From: Salinibacterium sp. G-O1
Lineage (GTDB): Bacteria; Actinomycetota; Actinomycetes; Actinomycetales; Microbacteriaceae
Assembly: GCF_030063305.1 (NCBI RefSeq)
Contig: NZ_JASISV010000002.1
Coordinates: 1 to 64,000, forward strand
Length of the DNA: 64,000 bases
Direction: 5' to 3'
In this document: piece after piece, positions 19,665 to 27,486 of the stretch
How positions within the stretch are numbered: the first letter of the stretch is position 1
How the letters are laid out: each line of letters begins with the position of its first letter
The notes under the pieces: model-generated
What the model was told of the DNA's origin: nothing
Databases searched by the model: none
What the model saw: only the letters and a program-made list of their open reading frames with translations
Translations under genes and position numbers: made by a program

Positions 19665-19866
19665 GGTGCGGCTCCAAGTTCTGAAGCCACTCGTCGATCG
19701 TTTCGAGCCGGTATCGGGCGATACCGCCGAGCTTGATGAAGGGTGGCCCGGTCTCCGCGGAGCGCCATCGAGACAACGTCGACTCGGAGACTTTCAGGTA
19801 CGAGGCGACCTCTCGGCTATCCAGCAATGGCGAGACTGGCGTGGTCGCGTCGGTCGAGACATTCAT
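19648..19866 (-). CDS. xis: Excisionase-like winged-helix protein
   Basis: This 72-aa protein is a MerR-type winged helix of the excisionase family: DSREVASYLKVSESTLSRWR, then GPPFIKLGGIARYRLETIDEW. It lies directly before int and overlaps it, the standard xis-int arrangement. It probably bends the attachment DNA (see the 18.3 kb repeats) to direct excision. Its start overlaps the preceding stop codon by ATGA. Confidence 0.88.
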   Translation of the reverse strand: MNVSTDATTPVSPLLDSREVASYLKVSESTLSRWRSAETGPPFIKLGGIARYRLETIDEWLQNLEPHHGASS

Positions 19867-20426
19867 GATTCATCCAGCGGAGGGTCGCCGAGCGAACGGT
19901 AGAACTCGTCCTCGGCTGCTTGACGTCGCTGAACGTCGTCAACGACGAACTCGACGAAGTCGGCTTCTCGGTTGGTGACCATCGATTCTTCGGAGGGAGT
20001 CGGCGGCTCTTCGCCGGGCCAGGCGGCTTGCCGAGTGGGGCGATCACGATCGAGCCGAGTCCCGCAGGTAGCTACCCAATCCCGCAGGCGGAGGCGAGCG
20101 TCCGCGAAGTCGCGATGCCACCCCAGCGGTGCGGATCCGTTTTGGTTGGGATCGTAGGCGCATAGCCAGTGCAGGTGCAGCGCTGACAGCTCCCAGAGAA
20201 GTTCGGGATGACGATGCCAGTAGGGCGGGATCACTGCTGCCGGGAGTCCGTAGGTTCGGCGAAGCCAGTCGATCCAGCGATTCAGTTCCAACCACTCGAC
20301 CTCCGCGTCGTTCGCGGTGAGGAGATTCCAGTTGATCGGATGCGGTGGTTCAGCGACGAATGATTCGTCGTAATCATCCGCGTCGCGCCCTTCGTGTGCT
20401 TCGGGGCTGGGGATGAAGTCAGTCAC
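19863..20426 (-). CDS. DUF4913-type conserved element protein
   Basis: This 187-aa protein resembles the DUF4913 family of actinobacterial plasmids and ICEs: VEWLELNRWIDWLRRTYGL, IPPYWHRHPELLWELSALHLHW, then LGWHRDFADARLRLRDW. The family has no known function but recurs between the coupling-protein gene and xis/int. GTG 20426 is preferred because AGGAG lies eight bases upstream; GTG 20435 would overlap that site. The C-terminal third is variable and charged. Assignment is from memory of the motif pattern. Confidence 0.7.
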   Translation of the reverse strand: MTDFIPSPEAHEGRDADDYDESFVAEPPHPINWNLLTANDAEVEWLELNRWIDWLRRTYGLPAAVIPPYWHRHPELLWELSALHLHWLCAYDPNQNGSAPLGWHRDFADARLRLRDWVATCGTRLDRDRPTRQAAWPGEEPPTPSEESMVTNREADFVEFVVDDVQRRQAAEDEFYRSLGDPPLDES

Positions 20427-20441
20427 GATGACCACTCCTAC

Positions 20442-20906
20442 TCAGATGCTGACCGCAGGAGCGGCATCTGACTGCGCTCGCGCTCGGGCAGGTCCTTCAA
20501 AAGGGGAAGCATCACGACCAGTCGCCTCGCGCATGTTGCTGTCGCGATGAGGTCCGCGATCGACCTCGTATTGGGTGCGCGCAACGTCGTGACCGAAGCG
20601 AGAGACGATGAACTCCTCGGCTGCGACAGTCTGACCGTCCTTCTCGTAGCTGTACTCGCGCACGCGCCCGGTGGCGATGAACTTGTCGCCCTTGTGAAAT
20701 CGCGCGACTCCTTCTTCGGCTGCGCGCCGGAAGGCACTCATGTCGTGGAATGACGGGTCGAGCTGCGTGAAACTTCCGTCTGGGGTCTGCTGCGAATGCT
20801 CTATGCCGATCCGAGCGTAGAACCGCGCGGTGCCGTCCTCGGTGTAGGTCAGACGGGGCTCGGTCGCGATGAATCCTGTGATGGCTTGTTGGGTGTCGAT
20901 GGACAT
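20442..20906 (-). CDS. ssb: Single-stranded DNA-binding protein of the element
   Basis: This 154-aa protein has an OB-fold beginning ITGFIATEPRLTYTEDGTARFYARIGIEH and continuing FRRAAEEGVARFHKGDKFIATGRV, a divergent SSB. It lacks the acidic DDDIPF-type C-terminal tip of chromosomal SSBs, so it may not recruit the same host partners. AAGGAG precedes the ATG by five bases, which fixes the start; the longer frame upstream is antisense-like noise within the coupling-protein gene. It probably coats transferred single strands during mating. Confidence 0.85.
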   Translation of the reverse strand: MSIDTQQAITGFIATEPRLTYTEDGTARFYARIGIEHSQQTPDGSFTQLDPSFHDMSAFRRAAEEGVARFHKGDKFIATGRVREYSYEKDGQTVAAEEFIVSRFGHDVARTQYEVDRGPHRDSNMREATGRDASPFEGPARARAQSDAAPAVSI

Positions 20907-20988
20907 GACGGCTCCTTGATCTGTTTGCGTGGCCATCCGATGTGATGGCTGCTGCAGCAGACAGGTGCGCGCTGCGCCCCAGCGCGGA

Positions 20989-22770
20989 TCATGGCGTCGC
21001 AGGGCGTTCCAAGAGCGACTCAACCGCCGCACGATCTGCTTTGAGCTGTTGACCGTCGGAGCGCTTGGGCCAGGGGTGGAGGTCAGTGATGATGGGTGGC
21101 GCCGATCGGAGCAGGATGACCCCGGTGCCAAACGGCAACGTGCGAATGCGGTCGGGCGGCAGGATCGGTACGCGACGGATGGAACGCTGGTTGGAGCGCG
21201 ATCCATGGTCACCGAGCGTGACTGAGTCGGTGAACTCGTCGCGTTCGCCGATAAGTGTGGATAGGTCTTGGAGGTCTCGTGAGTTCGAGGCGCCGCCGAG
21301 GATGATTTTCGCGATACTGGCGTCCCAGATCGCTGCGGCCTTGTTCTCTGACCACTTGTCCCGCGCCTGGGCAAGGGATTGGAGCACGGGCATCGTTGTG
21401 ATGCCAGTGCCGCCTCCTTCTGCCATGAGTGTGGGAAGCGAGGGCAGCGGCGCGAGGTTTCCGATCTCGTCGAGCGCAAACAGCAGTGGCGGATCGAGCC
21501 GTGCGCCGGGTGATCGAGCAGCCATTCGGCGGGCGGTCTCGACAAGGTCTTCAACGAGAGCTGCGACGAGAGCTGCACTGTTCCCGGCCCCAACGCCGGT
21601 CGCCAGAAGATAAAGCGTGCCACGGCCACGGATGAAACTCTCGGGATCGAACTGCTCGCCTTCTCCCGGGCTGACAGCATCCAGCACTCTGGGGTCGGCG
21701 AGCGCCGACAGTGCGAGCGAAACACCCTGCCAGATACTGTCGCGCGTGCGCGGGTCGGCATCGAGCGTTGCCTCCAGCGAATCTGCCCACCCCGTGGCTG
21801 CCAGTGATGAGCCTGTCAGGATGGCGACTGCCTCGGCGGCAGCTGATGGGTCGAGGGTCCATCGGAACAGCTCAGCCGGACTTCGACGGTCGAGCGCGGC
21901 CGCATGAAGGAGAGCCTGCAGAGCAATGCGAGTCTTCCCCTCCCAGAACCCTCCACCCTCGACGCCCCCAGCGGACAGCTCGGTGGCCGCTGCAAGACCA
22001 GTCGCGCGGATCATCGCGGTCAGAGGATCCTCACACCCCCGAATGGGCGACCACCGCAGCCCAGAGGAGACGCCTTCAGCAAGATGCTGAGGATCAAAGA
22101 CAGCGACCGGACCGACCCATTCGCGTGCCCGCATCGTTGCCGTCAGATTGTCGGGCCGGGTCGACGTCGTCACCACTGCACCCGGCGCATCGAGAATCGC
22201 TGGGATCACGATGTGTAGGCCCTTACCCGAACGCGGCGGGCCGATGAGAAGGATCGAGTCTTCGACGCTTGCCCATACTTGTTTGCCGTGCGAGCGCCCG
22301 AGTAAGTAGCCGACCTGCTCGGGTTTTGGCTGATCCAGCGAAGGGCGAAGCGTCGCAGCCCGGCGCAGGAGCGCTTTCGCCGACGCACTAATTACGATCT
22401 CGTGGCTGCTGGCAGTTCCCGCGAGCCGCCGCGGGTCGGCATCGGCCCGGTGCGAGTGCCGACGCCAGCGGACCCAAGCCCACCCGATAACACCGCCGAG
22501 CACCAGGAGCAGCAGTATTGCAATTGACCAGTAGAGGATCGTGTTTAGCCCTGGTGCCTCTAACACCTCGGCCGGGCTTGCCGGATTGAACAGCAGGGCG
22601 ACACCGCCTGCAATTCCAACTTGAGGCTGCCCCGAGCCAGAGAGGAATGCCGCAACGGAACCCGCAACTCGCAAGACGACGGCGACCCCGAAGACGGCGA
22701 CCAGCGCGATCATCAGAAAGTTGGTCAACTCATCACCGAGACCCCCTCCCTGACCGTGTGGGGTGCTCAT
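20989..22770 (-). CDS. TraG/VirD4-type coupling ATPase
   Basis: This 593-aa membrane ATPase brings the relaxase-DNA complex to the mating channel. Two N-terminal membrane segments (residues about 15-43 and 76-100) precede the Walker A GPPRSGKG at 177-184. Walker B is LLFALDEIGNLAPLPSLPTL, and the TraG C-terminal GTGITTMPVLQSLAQARDKW follows. The order and length fit the actinobacterial TraG-like group. It starts inside the stop codon of the upstream gene (ATGA) and is followed by ssb. Confidence 0.93.
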   Translation of the reverse strand: MSTPHGQGGGLGDELTNFLMIALVAVFGVAVVLRVAGSVAAFLSGSGQPQVGIAGGVALLFNPASPAEVLEAPGLNTILYWSIAILLLLVLGGVIGWAWVRWRRHSHRADADPRRLAGTASSHEIVISASAKALLRRAATLRPSLDQPKPEQVGYLLGRSHGKQVWASVEDSILLIGPPRSGKGLHIVIPAILDAPGAVVTTSTRPDNLTATMRAREWVGPVAVFDPQHLAEGVSSGLRWSPIRGCEDPLTAMIRATGLAAATELSAGGVEGGGFWEGKTRIALQALLHAAALDRRSPAELFRWTLDPSAAAEAVAILTGSSLAATGWADSLEATLDADPRTRDSIWQGVSLALSALADPRVLDAVSPGEGEQFDPESFIRGRGTLYLLATGVGAGNSAALVAALVEDLVETARRMAARSPGARLDPPLLFALDEIGNLAPLPSLPTLMAEGGGTGITTMPVLQSLAQARDKWSENKAAAIWDASIAKIILGGASNSRDLQDLSTLIGERDEFTDSVTLGDHGSRSNQRSIRRVPILPPDRIRTLPFGTGVILLRSAPPIITDLHPWPKRSDGQQLKADRAAVESLLERPATP

Positions 22771-23303
22771 GACGGCAAAGGCTCGGTGACGATGACGCCG
22801 GAGACGCGTCCGATGAGCAATATCTCCGACCGGTGATCCATGAGTTGGCTCAAATCGATAACCGCACGAGCGCTCCCGTCAGCGGATCCTTCAGTGTTGG
22901 AAACTGAAAGCGCGACGGTGACGTCTTCGCCGGGGACGAAGCCGGACCCGGTGACCTCGGTGAGCTGATGCGTTGGGCGGTGTCGCGCTCGCCGTATCGC
23001 GCTGGGTGGCTGAACGTCCACGATGGCTTGTTCTCGTTGCACCGCGTGGATGATGTCGGTGAACACCGATCCATCGAACTCGTGCACTTCGACTCGGACG
23101 GTGTGCGTACGGTGGTCGGAGATTGCGTCGAGAAGATCACCAAAGCGTGCCCGACTCCAAGAGGCATCCGGCGTTGGATGCCGGAAGTCGCGCCCGTCGT
23201 AGATGACGGTCATGGTGCCGCGCTCGTTGACCGTGATTGCTGCGAGCGGGAGGGCGGAGGGCGATCCGGACGGCGTTTCCGCAGGGCTGTTGCGATTGCT
23301 CAT
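22767..23303 (-). CDS. Hypothetical protein coupled to the TraG-like gene
   Basis: This 178-aa protein is unrecognised. It contains ITVNERGTMTVIYDGRDF, DAISDHRTHTVRVEVHEFDG and a C-terminal LSQLMDHRSEILLIGRVSG, suggesting a compact alpha/beta fold without membrane segments. Its stop overlaps the coupling-protein start, so it belongs to the transfer operon. The start is uncertain: ATG 23303 or TTG 23336, neither with a ribosome site. The cargo cassette lies immediately upstream, so its native promoter region may have been altered. Confidence 0.65.
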   Translation of the reverse strand: MSNRNSPAETPSGSPSALPLAAITVNERGTMTVIYDGRDFRHPTPDASWSRARFGDLLDAISDHRTHTVRVEVHEFDGSVFTDIIHAVQREQAIVDVQPPSAIRRARHRPTHQLTEVTGSGFVPGEDVTVALSVSNTEGSADGSARAVIDLSQLMDHRSEILLIGRVSGVIVTEPLPS

Positions 23304-23846
23304 GCCACGGAGGTGCGCGTTGGTGTCCTCTCTCAAATACGTCGAGGAAGGGACCCTTGTATTTCTGCGGTTGCCCCGAATTAAATGAGACCGAAGCCGG
23401 TGTTTTGTCTCACTTTAGTTGAGGCAGATTGAAGACTCGGCGCTCTCGACCCGAATTCGTCCGCACCTGATCGCGAGCCAATGGGAGAGGGCTTCCCGTT
23501 GCAGGGATGTTGCGATTGGCTCCCGGAGGCATCGGGCTTTTTATCGGGCGGGCCTATCGTGACGGTTACCACCAGTCGAGGCCTTAGCTTGAACGTCGGT
23601 GGGGGAGCGGCCGGTGATGGACCCTCTTGCGCGCATCAGGATGTTAGGCCATCCGCCCTGACTGCGATCCACGGTGCGTTGTCAATCCGGCTGTAATCGC
23701 TGCGCAACTGGGTGCCATCCTGTGGAAGGTACCCAGGGGTGGGTTCAGAAACCAGCGATGGGATCAACGACTAGCGTGCTGCAGGCCTGCGGGTTCGGTT
23801 CCGCGGGTTTTCACCAAAGAGGTGACTAGGTCGCTGGTGCCACACG
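23304..23846. other. Gene-poor stretch at the left edge of the cargo cassette
   Basis: These 543 bases hold no convincing gene on either strand; the short open frames lack start signals and coding character. The only structure I see is a group of dyads at 23386-23426: TGAGAC/GTCTCA, and the overlapping pair described separately. A small TCACC-AAAG-AGGTGA hairpin lies near 23810-23826. The base composition looks mixed, as at a junction between segments of different origin. Confidence 0.6.
23406..23426. promoter_or_regulatory. Dyad TGTCTCA-N7-TGAGGCA, possible recombination or operator site
   Basis: The left arm TGTCTCA and right arm TGAGGCA match as inverted repeats at six of seven positions around a 7-bp spacer. 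An extra GTCTCA/TGAGAC pairing extends left to 23386. The right arm with its neighbour T/A (TGCCTCAACTA read on the minus strand) recurs twice at 29.85-29.89 kb, on the other side of the cargo genes. Confidence 0.45.
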
Positions 23847-24299
23847 TCACGGCCGAGGTTGAGGTTTGGGAGCGCCAGCTGGCATGGGCTTTGCGGGTTC
23901 ATGTTGGGGTGCGATGATGTGGCAAATCTCGGCGTCGGTACACTCGATGGGATCGAGCCGCTCGCTGCGGCTGATGAGGCCTTCCAGCTCCACTTCGAGG
24001 ACAGCAAGCTCCTTCTGGCGCCTGTGAACGTCGTGCAATTTGGTTGAGAGCAGGTCACGCACGTGAGTGCAGGGCGTGATGCCATCGCCGCGAAGCTCCA
24101 GAACGGTAGCGATTTCAGCCAGGGTGAGTCCGGCGAGTTGTCCACTGCGAATGAACTCTAGACGGGTGACGATCGGAGGTGCGTAGCTGCGGTAGCCGTT
24201 TGGGCCCCGCTTCGGTTGAGGAAGCAGTCCCCTACGTTCGTAGAAGCGGATCGTTTGGGCCGGCAACCCCACGGCAGAAGCCAATTCCCCGATACGCAT
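23847..24299 (-). CDS. MerR-family metal-responsive regulator
   Basis: This 150-aa regulator has the MerR winged helix (MRIGELASAVGLPAQTIRFY, ERRGLL) and a dimerisation coiled coil. Cys77, Cys120 and Cys126 are spaced like the three mercury-binding cysteines of MerR (82, 117, 126), so Hg(II) or a related thiophilic metal is a plausible ligand. ATG 24299 gives the canonical MerR N-terminus; the frame upstream crosses the operator. It is divergent from the thioredoxin-like gene, with a MerR-type promoter between them. Confidence 0.88.
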   Translation of the reverse strand: MRIGELASAVGLPAQTIRFYERRGLLPQPKRGPNGYRSYAPPIVTRLEFIRSGQLAGLTLAEIATVLELRGDGITPCTHVRDLLSTKLHDVHRRQKELAVLEVELEGLISRSERLDPIECTDAEICHIIAPQHEPAKPMPAGAPKPQPRP

Positions 24300-24316
24300 G
24301 CCTTCATGGTACGCGC

Positions 24317-24348
24317 TTGACCTTATACCGTGGATCAAGGTCTAGATT
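24317..24348 (+). promoter_or_regulatory. MerR-type promoter with stretched spacer and operator dyad
   Basis: The -35 TTGACC (24317-24322) and -10 TAGATT (24343-24348) are 20 bp apart, the overlong spacing that MerR proteins correct by untwisting DNA. Within the spacer a perfect dyad, GACCTT (24319-24324) and AAGGTC (24337-24342) separated by 12 bp, is the probable operator. The next start codon is only six bases after the -10, implying a leaderless mRNA. Confidence 0.85.
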
Positions 24349-24354
24349 TCAACT

Positions 24355-24654
24355 ATGGATGTAACACTGCTCTATTTCGAAGGATGCCCACACTGGAAGA
24401 TCGCTAGCGAGCGGCTGAACGTGCTCACACTCGAACGCACCGATGTCACGGTGAAGCACCAGCTGGTCGAGACCCCCGAACAGGCCGACCATTTCGGTTT
24501 CCTCGGCTCCCCAAGCATTCAGGTAGGCGGCGTGGATGTGTTCGCGGAGCCCGGTTCGCAGGTGGGCCTCACCTGCCGCAGGTACCTGACTCCGGATGGC
24601 TACGCTGGCGCGCCGACGCTTGAGCAGCTGCGCGAAGTGTTCTCAGATGCCTAA
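24355..24654 (+). CDS. Small thioredoxin-fold protein with GCPHW motif
   Basis: This 99-aa protein starts MDVTLLYFEGCPHW and contains GSPSIQVGGVDVF, the cis-Pro region of a thioredoxin-like fold. Only Cys11 of the usual CxxC is present (CPHW). It resembles small proteins I know from annotation as the DF family (seleno)protein, often beside merR/merA-type genes and sometimes misnamed alkylmercury lyase. It is probably a metal- or organomercurial-handling thiol protein, but its reaction is unknown. The ATG is six bases after the -10 box, so translation is likely leaderless. It shares a transcript with the reductase. Confidence 0.75.
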   Translation: MDVTLLYFEGCPHWKIASERLNVLTLERTDVTVKHQLVETPEQADHFGFLGSPSIQVGGVDVFAEPGSQVGLTCRRYLTPDGYAGAPTLEQLREVFSDA

Positions 24655-24696
24655 CGGGGGCGCCACTGTCACGCCAACTTTTCCATGGAAGCAGTC

Positions 24697-26049
24697 ATGA
24701 GCGAGCCATATAATCTGTTCGTCGTCGGTGCCGGCATGGCCGGCATCGCGGCCGCAAACAAGTGTGCGGCCCACGGTTGGCGAGTCGCTATCGTCGACTC
24801 CCTTCCCTACGGTGGGACGTGCGCGTTGCGAGGGTGTGATCCGAAGAAGATCCTGCGGCGTGGCGCCGAGGTTATCGACAGCGCCCGCCTCATGAGGGGC
24901 AAGGGCATTGATGACGCGGGGCTGGCGATCAACTGGCCGGACCTGATGAAGCATAAACACGGCTTCACCGACCCAGTTCCCGAGCGCATGGAAGCTGACC
25001 TCGCCCGTAGCGGCGTCACTACACTCCACGGACATGCACGCTTCACCGGCGCCGACCAGATCGATGTCGATGGCACCACCTACGACGCCGACCGCTTCCT
25101 CATCACTACAGGAGCGCGACCGCGACCTCTGGACTTCCCCGGCGCAAAATACATCATCGACAGCACAGAGTTCCTGGATCTTGACCGCCTCCCCGCGAGG
25201 ATCTTGTTTGTAGGCGGCGGTTTCGTCTCCTTTGAGTTTGCCCACCTCATCGTCCGTGCGGGAAGCACTGCGGTTATCGTCGACCGTGGGGCACGTCCGC
25301 TGAAGAGTTTTGACCCGGATCTCGTGGATCTCCTCATCGACCGTGGTCGTGGGGTCGGGGTTGATCTGCGACGCAGCGCCCGCGTCGAGGCAGTCGAACA
25401 GACCAGCCGTGGATATCAGGTCACCATTGAGCGCGACGGCGCCAGCGAAACAATAGACACCGACCTCGTGGTCCACGGGGCCGGACGAATCGCCGACCTT
25501 GCCTTATTGGGTTTGGATGCTGCTGGCGTGGATTGGGGTGAGCGGGGCGTGCGTGTGAGTGACCACCTGCAGAGCACTACGAACCCGGCTGTGTGGGCTG
25601 CTGGCGACTCCGCGGATACGGCCGGGATGCCGCTGACGCCAGTTGCGGTTTCGGAGGCCAAGGTGGCCGCATCCAACATGATCAAGGGCGCTATCATCGC
25701 TCCTGATTACGCCGGTATCCCCACAGCTGTGTTTACCATCCCTGAACTCGTTCGCGTTGGCTTACTCGAATCCGAGGCGAGAGAGCAGGGCATCGAGCTG
25801 GAGATCCGATACTCCGACACCAGCAACTGGTACTCCAACTACCGGGTCGGCGAGAACTCCTCCGCTGCCAAGATCCTCATCGACAAATCAAATGACCTCA
25901 TCGTCGGCGCCCACCTGTTCGGGCCCGAGTATGGCGAGCTGATCAATACTTTCGGTCTAGCCATAAAGCTCGGTCTGACCACCAGTCAACTCAGATCCGC
26001 CACAGCCGCCTACCCGACCGTCGGATCCGACCTCGGCTCGATGCTCTAG
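24697..26049 (+). CDS. MerA-like flavoprotein disulfide oxidoreductase
   Basis: This 450-aa class I flavin disulfide reductase has an FAD-binding FVVGAGMAGIAAA, a redox pair Cys42/Cys47 in GGTCALRGCDPKK, an NADPH Rossmann motif FVGGGFVSFEFAHL, and AAGDSADTAGMPLTPVA. Two features are unusual for mercuric reductase: there is no N-terminal NmerA metal-binding domain, and the C-terminus reads AYPTVGSDLGSML, with Tyr where the family has the catalytic HP(T) motif and without the terminal Cys pair of MerA. It may reduce a different substrate or depend on its thioredoxin-like partner. ATG 24697 has GGAAG five bases upstream; ATG 24685 is possible. Confidence 0.85.
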   Translation: MSEPYNLFVVGAGMAGIAAANKCAAHGWRVAIVDSLPYGGTCALRGCDPKKILRRGAEVIDSARLMRGKGIDDAGLAINWPDLMKHKHGFTDPVPERMEADLARSGVTTLHGHARFTGADQIDVDGTTYDADRFLITTGARPRPLDFPGAKYIIDSTEFLDLDRLPARILFVGGGFVSFEFAHLIVRAGSTAVIVDRGARPLKSFDPDLVDLLIDRGRGVGVDLRRSARVEAVEQTSRGYQVTIERDGASETIDTDLVVHGAGRIADLALLGLDAAGVDWGERGVRVSDHLQSTTNPAVWAAGDSADTAGMPLTPVAVSEAKVAASNMIKGAIIAPDYAGIPTAVFTIPELVRVGLLESEAREQGIELEIRYSDTSNWYSNYRVGENSSAAKILIDKSNDLIVGAHLFGPEYGELINTFGLAIKLGLTTSQLRSATAAYPTVGSDLGSML

Positions 26050-26290
26050 GGACTATTGCCAACCTCACTATCGCCCTCCGATGCTCACCCCTGACCTCGC
26101 CGCCCTGTAGCCGAACGCTCTCGCAACGCGACGATCTGACGAGCGAATCCATTTCCCGCTCAGGGATCCGTCTGCAGGCGGCCCGGATGAGCTGTGGACG
26201 GGCAAGTTTCTACGCCAAATGTTTGGGGTGCTTGAAAGTTCCCGGCGCTTTGCTCGTCCTTGGGGGTGCACAGTGCGGGGCGGGTGCGTG

Positions 26291-27271
26291 TCATTGTGGT
26301 TGCTTTCGGTTGAGGCGAGTGCGGACCGCGAGAGCGGCACAGGCGATGACTGCGATGCCGCCGATGATGGTCGCCCAGCCGAGTTGTTCGTTCAGGATGA
26401 GAGCCGCCCAGAGAATGCTCATGACGGGCTGGGCGAGTTGAACTTGGCTCACTTGGGCCATCGGGCCGATTGCAAGACCTCGGTACCACGCGAAGAATCC
26501 GAGGAACATGCTCACGACCGCGAGATAGGCGAAAGCAAGCCATTCGACTGCCGTCCCGGTCTGCGGCCGTTGGACGATGGAAATTATGGTGAACGCGATC
26601 ATGAGCGGGGCGGCAAGTATCAGAGCCCACGATACGGTTTGCCACGCGCCGAGCTCTCGGGCGAGCAACCCGCCTTCGGCATAGCCGATCGCGGCGGACA
26701 GGACCGCCCCGAACAGGAGCAGATCGGACCAGTGCAGTTGACCCAAGCCGCCGTTTTGCAGGGTCGCGAAGGTGATCGCGGCTACCGCGCCAAGAATCGC
26801 GAACACCCAGAATGATCGGGCAGGACGCTCCTTACCGCGTAGGACAGCCATGACTGCAGTCGCGGCAGGAAGGAGCCCAATCACTACGGCACCGTGGCTT
26901 GCCGGAACGGTAGTGAGCGCAAACGAGGTCAGCAACGGAAACCCGATCACAACGCCGCCCGCAACGATCGCGAGCCTGGCCCACTGGATCCGTGTCGGCC
27001 AGTGTTGACGAGCGATTGAAAGAGCGATTCCAGCGAGGACGGCGGCGACGACGGCGCGGGCCGAGCCGACGAAGAGGGGGGAAAAGCTGCCGACCGCGAC
27101 CCGCGTAAACGGAACTGTGAACGAAAACGCAGCTACCCCGACCAGACCCCACCACAGGCCCGCATGGCCGGACAGCGCTGGATGTGGAACGGAAGACCAC
27201 GTCGTTTCGGGCTTCGCAGCTTCGCTGGCTCTCATCGTTGCTGGCTCGGGAAAGCGTTCGACGGGCGTCAT
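26291..27271 (-). CDS. EamA/DMT-family transporter
   Basis: This 326-aa protein has ten hydrophobic segments arranged as two EamA repeats: FTVPFTRVAVGSFSPLFVGS in the first, and AYLAVVSMFLGFFAWYRGLA with VSQVQLAQPVMSILWAALIL in the second. DMT transporters usually export amino acids or other metabolites. GAGGA seven bases before ATG 27271 supports the start. It is divergent from the MocR-type regulator, which probably controls it. The 241-bp gap on its 3' side (26050-26290) shows no gene. Confidence 0.9.
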   Translation of the reverse strand: MTPVERFPEPATMRASEAAKPETTWSSVPHPALSGHAGLWWGLVGVAAFSFTVPFTRVAVGSFSPLFVGSARAVVAAVLAGIALSIARQHWPTRIQWARLAIVAGGVVIGFPLLTSFALTTVPASHGAVVIGLLPAATAVMAVLRGKERPARSFWVFAILGAVAAITFATLQNGGLGQLHWSDLLLFGAVLSAAIGYAEGGLLARELGAWQTVSWALILAAPLMIAFTIISIVQRPQTGTAVEWLAFAYLAVVSMFLGFFAWYRGLAIGPMAQVSQVQLAQPVMSILWAALILNEQLGWATIIGGIAVIACAALAVRTRLNRKQPQ

Positions 27272-27448
27272 CGCTCGTCCTCGGTGACACGGCTCCAGTC
27301 AGTCGGGAGGGGGCCGTATCCGTCCCGGGCCGCAAGGAGGAGGGTGACAACGACAACCACAACGACGACCATCCCAGCGACGGCGAGACAGATTGCGGCG
27401 ATCATCGCCTAGCCTCTGTCCGGAATGGGTCTCGCTCGGCCGATAACA

Positions 27449-27478
27449 TTGCGTACTGCATGACGATAGCGCTACTGT
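27449..27478 (+). promoter_or_regulatory. Promoter for the MocR-type gene
   Basis: TTGCGT (27449-27454) and TACTGT (27473-27478) are 18 bp apart, and the ATG at 27487 is eight bases after the -10, so the transcript is probably leaderless. Autoregulation by the MocR protein in this divergent region is likely from family behaviour. Confidence 0.55.
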
Positions 27479-27486
27479 ATGTTCTC

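Noticed and set aside
20907-21761. Upstream extension of the ssb frame to about 439 codons
   Set aside because: It overlaps the coupling-protein gene in another frame and is Arg/Ser/Pro noise; the true ssb start has a strong ribosome site at 20906.
26050-26290. Possible remnant coding sequence after the MerA-like gene
   Set aside because: The frame on the minus strand gives a Ser/Arg-rich sequence with no recognisable transposase or other match.
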